Positions 8,152-16,829 are shown, counted from the first letter of the stretch. The stretch: 46,748 bases of DNA from Planctomycetota bacterium (GCA_016190145.1 JACPRD010000106.1:1-46748), one strand, 5' to 3'. Made by a program: numbers and translations. Notes: generated from the letters alone by a model not told the origin.

Positions 8152-9174
8152 GGATTCGTCCGGAAGTCCGCGCTCTTCCTCCGCCTCCACCTCCGCTTCC
8201 TGCACGGCGCGCCGCTCGCTCGGATCCAGCATCAGGAACAGCCCGCCTGGGATCGTCCAGATCCCCTGCCCGAGCCGGACGAGCAGCGACAGCCCGACTG
8301 CCGTGGGCTCCGGCATGCCCACTTTCCGGAAGAACCCGATAAACGCCGCTTCTCCGACGCCCCACGACCCCACCGACACCGGGACGGACACGATCATCAT
8401 GATGACGGGGATATAGACGAGGACGTCGACGAGCGGGATGGGAAATCCGAGGGCGTGCGAGAAAGCCCAGGCGGCGCCGAGGGAGCAGGCATGGGAAGCC
8501 ACGGACAGGAGGGCGGCGCCGGCGACAATGGCTGGCTCCCCCCGATACGCGCGGCCGGCGTCGTCGAGCTCCTTGAGGAGGCGGCGGCCGGGAAGCACGC
8601 GCCGGAGGCGGCGGACCCATTCCAGCGCGCGGAGGCGGCGGTTGAAGTACACGAGGCAGAACAGGGTGAAGGCCGCGAGGAAGCCCCAGACGATGGCCGC
8701 GGCCTCGCGGAATTCGGCGGCGCCGAGGCGCAGGGCGCAGGCGACGCCCGCGATCCCGGCGAGCGTCACCAGGCCGATGAGGCGGTCGACGAACACGGTG
8801 AGGACCGCACCCGCCTTGCGGTCGGAGCCGCGGGCGATGAGGATTGCCTTGACCACGTCACCGCCGGTCAGGCCGAGGAGGAAGTTATTGAAGAAGAGGC
8901 CGAGGTAATTGAAGTGAAACGTGCGGAAGAGGCCCTGGCGGAGGCCGACGGGGCGGAGGAGGAGGTGCCAGCGGAGGGTGGTGAAGAGGATGGGGAGGAT
9001 CTCGACGCCCAGGGCGAGGGCGAGGAGGCGGCGGTCGGTGCGTTTGGCGAGGTCGACGAGCTGGCGCAAGTCGATGTACTTGTGGAAGACCCAGGCAATC
9101 AGGCCGGCGCTGATCGCGAGCCGGAGGAGCAGGAAGGCCGTTTTCCGAAATCGGTGCCGCGTCTTTATCGGCAT
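8149..9174 (-). CDS. Flippase-like integral membrane protein (LPG synthase TM family)
   Basis: A 341-residue polytopic protein of the lysylphosphatidylglycerol synthase TM region / UPF0104 (flippase-like) family, with about eight hydrophobic segments. Family hallmarks include RWHLLLRP, FNYLGLFFNNFLLGLTGGDVVKA and, later, VSVPVSVGSWGVGEAAFIGFF. Members act in the cytoplasmic membrane in lipid or lipid-linked sugar translocation; the substrate cannot be read from sequence. There is no C-terminal synthase domain, so it is not a full MprF. The next minus-strand gene upstream starts 104 bp away. Confidence 0.88.
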   Translation of the reverse strand: MPIKTRHRFRKTAFLLLRLAISAGLIAWVFHKYIDLRQLVDLAKRTDRRLLALALGVEILPILFTTLRWHLLLRPVGLRQGLFRTFHFNYLGLFFNNFLLGLTGGDVVKAILIARGSDRKAGAVLTVFVDRLIGLVTLAGIAGVACALRLGAAEFREAAAIVWGFLAAFTLFCLVYFNRRLRALEWVRRLRRVLPGRRLLKELDDAGRAYRGEPAIVAGAALLSVASHACSLGAAWAFSHALGFPIPLVDVLVYIPVIMMIVSVPVSVGSWGVGEAAFIGFFRKVGMPEPTAVGLSLLVRLGQGIWTIPGGLFLMLDPSERRAVQEAEVEAEEERGLPDES

Positions 9175-9277
9175 CGCCGGATCTTTCTTTTCGGCCGGCC
9201 GGGAGATCGCGCATCCAGCGCGGCCCTGGACGCGCGGGCGGCAGGTCCAGACAGCGACCCCGTCGACCTGCAGGACC

Positions 9278-9853
9278 TCATGGGTGTTCCGCGGCCCATT
9301 TCGCCCAGGCCTGCCGGTCCATGCCGAAGTCCTGGCCGGTGATGGCCCGGAGGGAATCGGCGGCGAGGCGGGCGACGCCGGGGTCGCGATCGGACAGCGC
9401 GGCGACGAGCGGGCCGACGGAGGCTCGATTCCGGATCCCGCCCAGCGCTTTCGCCGCCGCGCGCCGGGGATCGACGACGGGGTCCCGGGCGTCGCCCGCG
9501 AGCATCTGCTCGAGCGCGCCCGACGCCTCCGCGACCTTGTGGATGCCCAGCGTTTCCGCGGCGTCGTGGCGGACGATCGGACTCGGATCCGAGAGGGCTT
9601 TGATCAGCGCCGGCGCCTGCCCCGCGCCGGTCGCGATCAGGCCCAGGCTCCGCGCCGCCTGCGCCCGGGCCAGCTCGTCCTTCGACGCATCGCCCAGCAT
9701 TCCGGCGAGCCGGTCCGCGTTTTCCTCGTCGTCGCCCCATTCGGCCGCCAGCTCGCGGTCCGCATCCGCGGGCGACGGGTCCTTCCCCGCGCACCCCGCG
9801 ACGAACGCCAGCGCCAGCACGACGCTACCGCCGATGCTCCGCGAGCACCGCAT
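9278..9853 (-). CDS. HEAT-repeat lipoprotein
   Basis: A 191-residue exported lipoprotein with signal peptide and lipobox LALAFVAGC. The mature part is alpha-helical with about four HEAT/PBS-type repeats; clear units are PIVRHDAAETLGIHKV, PRRAAAKALGGIRN and PGVARLAADSLRAITG. The C-terminus FGMDRQAWAKWAAEHP resembles the tail motif of HEAT proteins from planctomycetes and relatives. It overlaps the upstream amidase gene by 29 bp, suggesting coupling. It probably serves as a protein-binding scaffold on the membrane; the partner is unknown. Confidence 0.82.
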   Translation of the reverse strand: MRCSRSIGGSVVLALAFVAGCAGKDPSPADADRELAAEWGDDEENADRLAGMLGDASKDELARAQAARSLGLIATGAGQAPALIKALSDPSPIVRHDAAETLGIHKVAEASGALEQMLAGDARDPVVDPRRAAAKALGGIRNRASVGPLVAALSDRDPGVARLAADSLRAITGQDFGMDRQAWAKWAAEHP

Positions 9854-10805
9854 CCGCCACCGCGTCCGCCAGCTTCTTCCGATACGAACTCTCCCGGAGG
9901 TTTCTCTCGCCCGCCACGTTCGAAACGAATTCCAGCTCGACCAGCACCGCGGGACACTCCGCGTTCTTGATGACGTAGAACCCCGCCTCCTTCACGCCCC
10001 GGTCCGGCGTGTCGAACCGGTCCGCAAAAACGCGGCGCACCGCCTCGGCAACCCGCTTCCCCGCCTGCCGTTCGCCCGCCGAGGCCTCGCAGCCGGCGCG
10101 AGGATAGAAAACTTCGAAGCCTTGCGCACCCTTGTTTTCGGCCCAGTTCACGTGGATGGAGAGGAAGAGGTCCGGGGAGACGCGATTGGTGAACTCCGCG
10201 CGGCGGCGCAGGTCGTCGCGGACTTCGGGCGCGAGGTGCCGGTCGGATTCGCGCGTCAGGACCACGCGGATGCCCTCGGCCTTCAGACGGTCGCGGAGCG
10301 CGAGAGAGACCTCGAGCACGATGTCCTTCTCCATCGTGCCGCGCGCGCCCTTGCCCCCCGTGTGCGCGCCGCCGTGGCCGGGGTCGATGACGATGGTGCG
10401 GAAGCGGCCGGGCGCGGGGGCGGCGGGTTTGCGGACGGGGGCGACCGCGGGCTTCTTTCCCGGCGCAGGCCGCGGCTCCCCCCGCTCCGGAGAGCGCTCG
10501 ACCGACGTGGGGAACGACGCCCCCGGACGCACCAGCCCGCCGAGCTTCGCCGCATCCTCCGCCGCCAGCACCGTCCGCCCGTCCTCGACCCGCACCGCGC
10601 GCGCCAGCGTCACGGGCCGCCCGTCCACGAGAGCGCTCGCGAGGCCGGGGGCGACGATCACCGTGGAAGCGCCTTTCAGGATGTCGCGCCCGCTGACCGC
10701 GTCGCGGGACGCCACCAGACCGTGCTGTCGCGCGAATTCGGAGAGAGCGACGGTCTCTCCGCCGAACGCGACGGCGGCGAAGCAGAGGAAGAAGGCGGTG
10801 CGCAT
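9825..10805 (-). CDS. N-acetylmuramoyl-L-alanine amidase (Amidase_3)
   Basis: A 326-residue exported zinc amidase that cleaves the bond between MurNAc and the peptide stem of peptidoglycan. The signal peptide ends near VAFGG. Residues about 25-105 resemble a copper-amine-oxidase N-terminal-like domain (ALVDGRPVTLARAVRVEDG). After a Pro/Ala linker, the catalytic domain (about 135-325) shows the zinc ligands and catalytic glutamate in order: IDPGHGG, MEKDIVLEV, LFLSIHVNW and VLVELEFVSN. It is divergent from thiL across a 129-bp gap and overlaps the HEAT lipoprotein downstream. Confidence 0.93.
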   Translation of the reverse strand: MRTAFFLCFAAVAFGGETVALSEFARQHGLVASRDAVSGRDILKGASTVIVAPGLASALVDGRPVTLARAVRVEDGRTVLAAEDAAKLGGLVRPGASFPTSVERSPERGEPRPAPGKKPAVAPVRKPAAPAPGRFRTIVIDPGHGGAHTGGKGARGTMEKDIVLEVSLALRDRLKAEGIRVVLTRESDRHLAPEVRDDLRRRAEFTNRVSPDLFLSIHVNWAENKGAQGFEVFYPRAGCEASAGERQAGKRVAEAVRRVFADRFDTPDRGVKEAGFYVIKNAECPAVLVELEFVSNVAGERNLRESSYRKKLADAVADAVLAEHRR

Positions 10806-10852
10806 CGATTTCCCGTTTGCGGTGGAGGGCTTCCTTATCTATCGGCGGGAAC

Positions 10853-10904
10853 GACGTTCAGCGTTACTCGTTACTCGTTCTCCGAATTCCGTTCTCCTTG
10901 CTCC
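10853..10904. repeat. Low-complexity word-repeat spacer
   Basis: The spacer between the divergent amidase and thiL genes contains near-tandem words: GTTACTC repeated, then CGTTCTCCG and CCGTTCTCC. A related run lies at 27460-27495 (GTTCCGTTCTCCGTTTTCCG). It is noncoding on both strands as far as can be seen. Confidence 0.45.
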
Positions 10905-10934
10905 ATTGGTAGGGCACCGCTACGCTTCCCGTCC

Positions 10935-11804
10935 ATGCCCATCCGCGAGTTCGAACTCATCCGATGGATCCGCCGCGCCGCGCGGCGGGGGCCGGGCGTC
11001 GTCGTGGGGATTGGCGACGACTGCGCCGTCCTGAACCCGGGTGCGGGGCAGCTGCTGGCGAAGTCGGATGCGATCGTCGCGGGGATCGACTTCGAGCCGG
11101 ACGCGCCGCCGCGGCAGGTCGGGCTCAAGGCGGCCAATGTCAATTTCTCGGACATCGCGTCGATGGGCGGGCGGCCGCGGTTCCTGCTTGCGACGCTCTG
11201 CCTGCCGCCTCATCTGCCTCCCGGCTGGGCCAAGAGGGCCATCTCCGGCATCCTCGCCGGCTGCCGCGCGGCCGGCGCTTCCCTCGTCGGCGGCGACCTC
11301 TCCGCGACGAGCGGCCCGGCGACGATCGCCGTCACGGCGCTCGGGACCGCAGCGCGGCCTGTGCTGCGGTCGGGGGCGAGGCCGGGGGACGCGATCGGCG
11401 TGACGGGCCCATGCGGCGGCTCGATTCTCGGGCGGCACCTGACATTCAGGCCGCGGATTGCGGAGGGGCTGAAGCTCGCCCGCGTGGCGACGGCGATGAT
11501 CGACGTGTCGGACGGACTCTCGGCGGACCTGGCGCATGTCCTGGAGGAAAGCGGCGTCGGCGCGCAACTCGAGTCGGCGCTGGTTCCCATTCACCGCGAC
11601 GCGAGACGCCTCGCGCGCAAGAGCGGCCACAGCGCCCTCTCGCACGCGCTCACCGACGGCGAAGACTTCGAACTCCTGTTTACCTGCCGCCCGGGAAATT
11701 TCCCGCGCGGCGCCCGGCGGTTCGGGACGGTGGTGCGCGGAAGCGGGATGCGGCTGGACGGAAAGCGGCTGGAGGCGCGCGGGTACGAGCACGTGCTGGG
11801 ATGA
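10935..11804 (+). CDS. thiL: Thiamine-monophosphate kinase
   Basis: A 289-residue cytoplasmic kinase converting thiamine monophosphate plus ATP to thiamine diphosphate. Family motifs: EFELIRWIRR at the N-terminus, GIGDDCAVL, the metal-binding stretch AANVNFSDIASMGGRP, SLVGGDLSAT, MIDVSDGLSADLAHVL and TDGEDFELLFT near residue 240. The length is slightly short of the typical 310-330 residues. The ATG at 10935 gives the conserved N-terminus, and upstream frame sequence is divergent-gene shadow. The stop overlaps the tsaE start (ATGA), an arrangement often seen among housekeeping genes. Confidence 0.94.
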   Translation: MPIREFELIRWIRRAARRGPGVVVGIGDDCAVLNPGAGQLLAKSDAIVAGIDFEPDAPPRQVGLKAANVNFSDIASMGGRPRFLLATLCLPPHLPPGWAKRAISGILAGCRAAGASLVGGDLSATSGPATIAVTALGTAARPVLRSGARPGDAIGVTGPCGGSILGRHLTFRPRIAEGLKLARVATAMIDVSDGLSADLAHVLEESGVGAQLESALVPIHRDARRLARKSGHSALSHALTDGEDFELLFTCRPGNFPRGARRFGTVVRGSGMRLDGKRLEARGYEHVLG

Positions 11805-12244
11805 AGCGGGTTCACACGAAGAGTCCGGAGGAGACGCGGGAATTTGCGGCGGAGCTGGCGAGGGGGCTGGGGGCGGGGGCGGTGTTGATCCTGGTCGGGG
11901 ACTTCGGGAGTGGGAAGACGACGTTTGTGCAGGGGCTGGCGGCGGGACTGGGGGTGCCGGAGTTGACGGCGGTGTGTTCACCGACTTTCGTGATGATGAA
12001 CGTCTATCGAGGCGGGCGGCTGCCGCTCTTCCACATGGATGCGACCCGATTTGACGATCCCCGGGAGGTCTTCGGGCTGGGGTGGGAGGAGGGGGAGAAG
12101 GGTGTGACGGCGGTGGAGTGGGGTGAGAAGGTGGCGGGATGGATCGGGCGGGGGCACTTGCGGGTCGAGTTTCAAGTTGTCGGGGAGACAGAGCGGCAGA
12201 TCCGGGTGATTCGCGGTCGCAAGTCCTTTGCTAGAAAAGGGTAA
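11801..12244 (+). CDS. tsaE: tRNA t6A biosynthesis ATPase TsaE
   Basis: A 147-residue P-loop ATPase that works with TsaB, TsaC and TsaD to make N6-threonylcarbamoyl-adenosine at tRNA position 37. Visible motifs: Walker A GDFGSGKTTFVQGLA near residue 30, SPTFVMMNVY, HMDATRF and VEWGEK. Length and motif order are standard. Its start overlaps the thiL stop by 4 nt. The TsaB/C/D partners are not in the window. Confidence 0.94.
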   Translation: MKRVHTKSPEETREFAAELARGLGAGAVLILVGDFGSGKTTFVQGLAAGLGVPELTAVCSPTFVMMNVYRGGRLPLFHMDATRFDDPREVFGLGWEEGEKGVTAVEWGEKVAGWIGRGHLRVEFQVVGETERQIRVIRGRKSFARKG

Positions 12245-12442
12245 TGTCGCGAAAGGCGCTTCGAATCGGATGGCCCGCTCCTTGCTTAACAACACCCCCG
12301 CAGCCTCCAATAACCGCTTCCCAAGCCTCCAGAGGCATCCGGAATGGGGCATTCCGCCACAGCCCGCCCCGCGCGGGGCGGAATTTCTTCAATTCGACCG
12401 AACCCGGCCGTGGCGGCCCCGTTGACAACTCCTGAAGCCACG

Positions 12443-13024
12443 ATGGTTACAGACGCCGAACTGATGCTTCGGGTCAAGCGTGGCGACATCCGAGCCTTTG
12501 AAAACCTGGTCGGAAGGCACCAACGCCCGCTGATCAACTATTTCTTCCGCGCGGTCTGGAATCGGCAGACTGCGGAGGACATGGCGCAGGAGGTATTCCT
12601 GCGGATCTACACGCACGCGAAGGACTACGAACCTCAGGCGAAGTTCACGACGTACATGTACAGGGTGGCCCGGAACCTGTGGATCGACCGGATGCGCCAC
12701 GAGGCGCACGCACCGAAGACGGTGAGCCTCGACGCGCCGGTGGACGCGGAAGGCGACACGTTCCACGACGTGATCGGGGAGGACGCGCCGGAGCCGGACG
12801 CGCGGATGGAGAAGGAGGAGAAGACGGCGATCGTGAGGAAGGCGATCGAGACGCTGCCGGAGGATCAGAAAGCGGTGCTGCTTCTGGCCGAGGCGAAGGG
12901 GATGAAGTACCAGGAGATCGCGGAGGCGCTGGAGATTCCGCTCGGGACGGTGAAGAGCCGGATGCACGCGGCGGTGATGAAGCTGAAGGATCTGCTGGCC
13001 GGGAAAACGGGAGAGCTGGAATGA
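12443..13024 (+). CDS. ECF-family RNA polymerase sigma factor
   Basis: A 193-residue sigma-70-family factor of the extracytoplasmic-function type. Region 2 spans about residues 20-90 (FENLVGRHQRPLINYFFR, AEDMAQEVFLRIY, FTTYMYRVARNLWIDRMR). Region 4 spans about 130-185 (TLPEDQKAVLLLAEAKGMKYQEIAEAL and IPLGTVKSRMHAA). The acidic linker is somewhat long. ATG 12443 is chosen over upstream in-frame codons because family similarity starts there (MVTDAELMLRVKRGD). The gene overlaps its anti-sigma gene by ATGA, the usual regulatory pair. The 198-bp upstream gap holds small GC-rich palindromes but no confident promoter. Confidence 0.94.
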   Translation: MVTDAELMLRVKRGDIRAFENLVGRHQRPLINYFFRAVWNRQTAEDMAQEVFLRIYTHAKDYEPQAKFTTYMYRVARNLWIDRMRHEAHAPKTVSLDAPVDAEGDTFHDVIGEDAPEPDARMEKEEKTAIVRKAIETLPEDQKAVLLLAEAKGMKYQEIAEALEIPLGTVKSRMHAAVMKLKDLLAGKTGELE

Positions 13025-14451
13025 CGCACATCGACGACATGGTCGCTTACGTTCGCGGAGAACTCGGCGAAGCCGAGCTCGCGAACGCGCGCGAGCACGT
13101 CGAGGCGTGCGCGGAGTGCCGGGCGGAGGCGGAGGCGATCGGGGCGGCCTTCTCGATGCTGGAGGAAACGGAGATCGAGGCGCCGACGAATTTTGCGCAC
13201 CGGACGGCGCAGCTCGCCGCGAAGTCCGCGCGCGTGCCGGCGAAGTCCTCGGTGTGGGACGTGGTCGCGCGGATCGCGACCCGCCCGATTTTCGGCTATC
13301 CGGCGTGGGCCGTGTCCGCGGCCGTCCACCTGTTCGCGCTCGGCGGGCTGACGCTCGTGATGGTCGAGCGCGCGGAGGACCGGAAGCCCGAGAACGATGC
13401 GCCGAAATTCGCGTTCAAGACGCCGCGGGAGATGGACACGCGGCCGCTGGACACGGGCGAACCCGTGCGGCCTCCGGGCGGCGAGTTCGCCACGTTCCTC
13501 GGCGACCGTCAGAATGACGCGGTGCGTCAGGAACTGCTCCGGAAACACGGCGGCGCGGAGACGGCGCAGGCTGTCGGCGCCGGGCTCGACTGGATGACGA
13601 AGAAGCAGCTCAAGGACGGCTCGTGGCCCACGGAGGGCGGGCAACCCGTCTACCGCACCGGCGTCACGGCTCTCGCGACGCTCGCCTACCTCGGACACGG
13701 AGACTCGCACGTCGACGGCGCGTATCGCCAGACGGTGTCGCGCGCCTTCCGGTACCTCAAGGCCCAGCAGAATCTCGCCGGCCGCTTCGGGCCGGACCAG
13801 GGCGCAGTCCTCCCGCAGCACGCCGCCGCCACCATGGCGTTCGCCGAGGCGTTCGCCATGACGGGCGACCTGTCGCTCCGCGAGCCGCTGGTCAACGCGG
13901 TCGGGTATCTCGCCGCCTCGCGGTCTCCCCGCGGCGGCTGGGGCGCCTCGATGGGCGCTTCGCCGGACGCCGTGACCACCGCCTGGTCCGCCGCGGCGCT
14001 CCGGCTCGCCGACGCTGCGGGAATCGATACCGCCCGCGCGCCGCTGGCCGCCGCCACCGCTTATCTCGACCGGTTGACGGGCGAGGACGGCAGGACCGGC
14101 CTGCGCGAAGCCGGCGCCTATCCCAATGGATGGGTGACGCCCACCGCCGCCGCGCTCTTCGCCCGCCGCTGGACCGGCCTGGGAACGGACGAGGCCGCCC
14201 GGCGCGCCGAGCAGGTCGCCGAAGCCATGCCCGCCGACGATTACGTCGCCCTCCAGTTCGGCGCCCTCGCCACGCTGGGGTCGCCCGCCTGGAACGCCGC
14301 CAACAAGGCCCTCAAGGATGCCCTGCTGCCCCGCCAGAACGCCGACGGCTCGTTCCAGGGCGACAAGTGGGCGGGTTACGGCGGTTCCGTCTACGCCACC
14401 GCCATGGCGACCCTCACGCTCGAGACGTATTACCGGTATCCGGCGTCGTAG
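13021..14451 (+). CDS. Zinc-finger anti-sigma factor fused to alpha/alpha-toroid domain
   Basis: A 476-residue membrane protein. Residues 1-50 are a ZAS-type zinc-finger anti-sigma domain with the HxxxCxxC motif (HVEACAECRAE). A single TM helix lies near residues 97-118 (AVHLFALGGLTLVMV). The outer part, about 170-476, is a squalene-cyclase/prenyltransferase-like alpha/alpha toroid with repeats such as GLDWMTKKQLKDGSW, AFRYLKAQQNLAGRFG and LLPRQNADGSFQGDKWAGYGG. Anti-sigma domains normally hold their sigma factor at the membrane until a signal is sensed. Here the toroid would be the sensor or ligand-binding part; no cyclase DxDD motif is evident, so enzymatic activity is doubtful. Coupled to the sigma gene by ATGA. 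Confidence 0.85.
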   Translation: MTHIDDMVAYVRGELGEAELANAREHVEACAECRAEAEAIGAAFSMLEETEIEAPTNFAHRTAQLAAKSARVPAKSSVWDVVARIATRPIFGYPAWAVSAAVHLFALGGLTLVMVERAEDRKPENDAPKFAFKTPREMDTRPLDTGEPVRPPGGEFATFLGDRQNDAVRQELLRKHGGAETAQAVGAGLDWMTKKQLKDGSWPTEGGQPVYRTGVTALATLAYLGHGDSHVDGAYRQTVSRAFRYLKAQQNLAGRFGPDQGAVLPQHAAATMAFAEAFAMTGDLSLREPLVNAVGYLAASRSPRGGWGASMGASPDAVTTAWSAAALRLADAAGIDTARAPLAAATAYLDRLTGEDGRTGLREAGAYPNGWVTPTAAALFARRWTGLGTDEAARRAEQVAEAMPADDYVALQFGALATLGSPAWNAANKALKDALLPRQNADGSFQGDKWAGYGGSVYATAMATLTLETYYRYPAS

Positions 14452-14555
14452 GCGGGAATCCCAACCGCGCGCGGGACGTTATGAATGTGCGGAGCCGAAC
14501 GGCTCCGAAGAGGGTCGTTGCAGAGGCGCGGGAGGCCATCCTCCGGGAGACCACC

Positions 14556-15029
14556 ATGGCCACCCTTCTCGGCACTTCGGACGCTCGCAGGCGCCTGGCA
14601 CGCCTGACGAACGCCCTCGACGAAGTCGCGCGCTGCGCCGTGCCGGTCGGCCGCGTCCTCTTCGCCTCCATCTTCATCATGTCGTCCTTCGGTCACTTCT
14701 CCGCCGGAACCATCCAGTTCGCCGCGGCGAAGGGAGTTCCCTTTCCGCAGTTCCTCGTCCCTTTCTCCGGCATCCTCTCGCTGGCTGGAGGACTCAGCAT
14801 CGCGCTGGGCTGGCATGCGCGGATCGGGGCTTCCCTGATCGTCGCCTTCCTCGTCCCGGTGACGTTCATGATGCACGACTACTGGACCGTTTCCGATCCG
14901 GCCGCCGCGAAGATCGAGCAGATCATGTTCATGAAGAACGTCGCCATGCTCGGCGGCGCGGTGCTCATGACGTGGTTCGGAGCAGGCCCTCTCAGCCTGG
15001 ACGAGAGGGGCGCGAGAGTGGAAATCTGA
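14556..15029 (+). CDS. DoxX-family membrane protein
   Basis: A 157-residue protein with four hydrophobic helices, typical of DoxX/DoxD-like proteins. Motifs: RVLFASIFIMSSFGHF, FPQFLVPFSGILSLAGGLSIALG and FMKNVAMLGGAVLM. The family is linked to quinone or thiosulfate/respiratory chemistry and often to stress, but the activity of this subgroup is unclear. GGGAGA lies 5 nt before ATG 14556; an in-frame ATG at 14481 would add a basic 25-residue extension and is less likely. The stop codon lies inside the left arm of the palindrome at 15026. Confidence 0.82.
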   Translation: MATLLGTSDARRRLARLTNALDEVARCAVPVGRVLFASIFIMSSFGHFSAGTIQFAAAKGVPFPQFLVPFSGILSLAGGLSIALGWHARIGASLIVAFLVPVTFMMHDYWTVSDPAAAKIEQIMFMKNVAMLGGAVLMTWFGAGPLSLDERGARVEI

Positions 15030-15172
15030 GAACGCGAGCAGAAACCTCCCTGCGGCGCGCGACGCACGTCCGACCGGCGCGCGACGAGGCTTCTGGCCGT
15101 GGCGAGGCTCATGACGCGCGCCGCCCGGACCCGCGCCGCGCGTCCTCGGTCGGCTTCTGCTCGCGTTCTCAG
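15026..15172. repeat. Perfect 18-bp inverted repeat enclosing structured 111-nt spacer
   Basis: Left arm CTGAGAACGCGAGCAGAA (15026-15043) is exactly complementary to 15155-15172. The GC-rich interior can pair further, for example 15052-15061 with 15114-15123. The left arm contains the doxX-like stop codon. Together with 15173-15356 this forms the 327-bp gap before citrate synthase. That remainder has a CATGCTCTGAGGA stretch like the 46.7-kb element, GAGGAGG-type purine runs with complementary CCTCCTCC, and no gene. Possible explanations are a terminator, a mobile palindromic repeat or a small structured RNA. Confidence 0.6.
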
Positions 15173-15356
15173 GGTTCCTGGACTGGAGCTCGCGGGGTTT
15201 TCGCTCATGCTCTGAGGAGGAGGAGGTCGTCCACCTGAAGCCGTTCCTCCTCCGGCTCCTCCTCCGGGAGAATTCCCTTCACTTCCCCGCCCCGAGACCC
15301 GAGAATCGGCGCTCCCTTAACGCCCTTCATAGAACACCATTCCAGGGACCGCACTC

Positions 15357-16475
15357 ATGACCGTCGCCAAGGGCCTCGAAGGCATCATCGCCGCTTCCTC
15401 GCAGATCTGCTACATCGACGGAGACGCCGGCGTCCTGCGCTACTACGGGTACCCGATCCAGGATCTGGCGGAACATTCTTCGTTCGAGGAAACCGTCTTC
15501 CTCCTCTGGAACGGCCGCCTGCCCAAGAAGCACGAACTCGAGTCGTTCAAGGCGGAGATGTCGAACGCGGGCGGAATCCCGGAGCCGATCGTGCGGCTGA
15601 TCCTGTCGTTTCCGAAGGACTCCAACACGATGGCGTGCCTCCGCACCGCCGTCTCCGCCCTCGCGCTCTACGACCGCCAGAGCGAGGACATGTCGGACGC
15701 CGCCAACCGCCGGAAGGCCGTGCGGCTCCAGCACCAGATCAACGCCATCGTGCCGGCCATCGACCGCGCGCGCAAAGGCCAGCCCATCCTTCAGCCGCGC
15801 GTCGACATGACGCTCGCGGAGAACTTCCTCTACATGCTCCGCGGAGAACCGGCGAAGCCGGAGGAATCGCGCGCGATCGACATGTGCTACGTGCTGCACG
15901 CGGACCACGAGCTGAACGCCTCGACCTTCGCGTGCCGCGTGACCGGCGCGACACTCGCCGACATGCACGGCTCCATCACCGCCGCCATCGGCGCGCTCAA
16001 AGGGCCGCTTCACGGCGGCGCCAATACCGACGTCATGAAGATGCTCCTGGCGATCGGCGACAGCTCCAACGCCGAGGCCTGGATCAAGGACGCGCTCTCG
16101 AAAAAGCAGCGCATCATGGGATTCGGGCACCGCGTGTACAAGACGCTCGATCCGCGCGCGGGGGTGCTCAAGCAGATGAGCGCGAAGCTGGGGAAGGCGA
16201 CGGGCGTGACGAAGTGGTTCGAGATCTCGAACCGGATCCAGGAGCTGGTGAAGAAAGAAAAGGACCTGAACGCGAACGTGGATTTCTACAGCGCGAGCGT
16301 CTACTACTCGCTCGGCATCCCGCTCGACATCAACACGCCGATCTTCGCGATCAGCCGGTGCTCGGGCTGGCTCGCCCACCTGCTGGAACAGTACGCCGAC
16401 AACCGCCTGATCCGGCCGCGAGCGGAGTACATCGGCCCCGCGGAGCGGCACTGGGAAGGATTCGAGAAGCGGTGA
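15357..16475 (+). CDS. gltA: Citrate synthase (type I; possibly 2-methylcitrate synthase)
   Basis: A 372-residue cytoplasmic enzyme condensing acetyl-CoA and oxaloacetate to citrate, the entry step of the TCA cycle. Catalytic residues are visible: His in HADHELNASTF, His in GFGHRVYKTLDPRA and Asp in NVDFYSASVYYSLGIP; GPLHGGAN is also conserved. The length matches the short bacterial citrate/2-methylcitrate synthase class, and the two activities cannot be separated by eye; no prp genes are nearby, favouring citrate synthase. AGGGA lies upstream of ATG 15357. The stop overlaps the GTG start of the next gene. Confidence 0.94.
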   Translation: MTVAKGLEGIIAASSQICYIDGDAGVLRYYGYPIQDLAEHSSFEETVFLLWNGRLPKKHELESFKAEMSNAGGIPEPIVRLILSFPKDSNTMACLRTAVSALALYDRQSEDMSDAANRRKAVRLQHQINAIVPAIDRARKGQPILQPRVDMTLAENFLYMLRGEPAKPEESRAIDMCYVLHADHELNASTFACRVTGATLADMHGSITAAIGALKGPLHGGANTDVMKMLLAIGDSSNAEAWIKDALSKKQRIMGFGHRVYKTLDPRAGVLKQMSAKLGKATGVTKWFEISNRIQELVKKEKDLNANVDFYSASVYYSLGIPLDINTPIFAISRCSGWLAHLLEQYADNRLIRPRAEYIGPAERHWEGFEKR

Positions 16476-16771
16476 GGCGGCTCCTCGCGGTGTGCCTGCC
16501 CGCCGTGTATCTCGCGATGCCGCTCCCCTCGCCGGCGGGGATGGTGCCGACGCCCGCGCCCCGCGAAGGAGCGGACCGGGAGATGGAGGAGGCCCTTCGC
16601 GGCGTGCTGCCGAAGGGAATCGAGGACCTCTCGGGCGGAAACTTCCTCGAGTCCTACCAGCTCGCCGTCCTCATCGCGACCCTGGTCGTCGTCGGAATCC
16701 TGCTGATCGCGATCCTCGGATACGGGCTCTTCGACAAGAAGAAGAAGGGGCGGCTGGAAGATCTCGATTAG
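16472..16771 (+). CDS. Small single-pass membrane protein, unknown
   Basis: A 99-residue protein starting with GTG that overlaps the citrate synthase stop (GTGA). It has an N-terminal signal-like stretch (LLAVCLPAVYLAMPLPSPAG), a short charged segment, one strong TM helix near residues 63-85 (LAVLIATLVVVGILLIAILGY) and a basic tail DKKKKGR. The topology suggests a cleaved signal, a short outer segment and a cytoplasmic tail. No family recognised. Its coupling to citrate synthase is positional only. Confidence 0.65.
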   Translation: MRRLLAVCLPAVYLAMPLPSPAGMVPTPAPREGADREMEEALRGVLPKGIEDLSGGNFLESYQLAVLIATLVVVGILLIAILGYGLFDKKKKGRLEDLD

Positions 16772-16773
16772 CC

Positions 16774-16802
16774 GCGTCGTTCCGCGCCGCGCCGCCTATA
16801 AT
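16774..16802 (+). promoter_or_regulatory. Probable promoter with consensus TATAAT
   Basis: A perfect TATAAT at 16797-16802 stands out in GC-rich DNA, 28 bases upstream of ATG 16830. The -35 region at the 17-nt spacing is weak (GCGTCG). It would give a leader of about 20 nt containing the GAGAGG binding site of the next gene. Confidence 0.5.
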
Positions 16803-16829
16803 CCGGGCAATCCGCAGAGAGGAACCCCG

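Noticed and set aside
15027-15210. UGA readthrough extension of the DoxX-like gene
   Set aside because: The extension is Arg-rich and not protein-like, and the region is explained by the inverted repeat.
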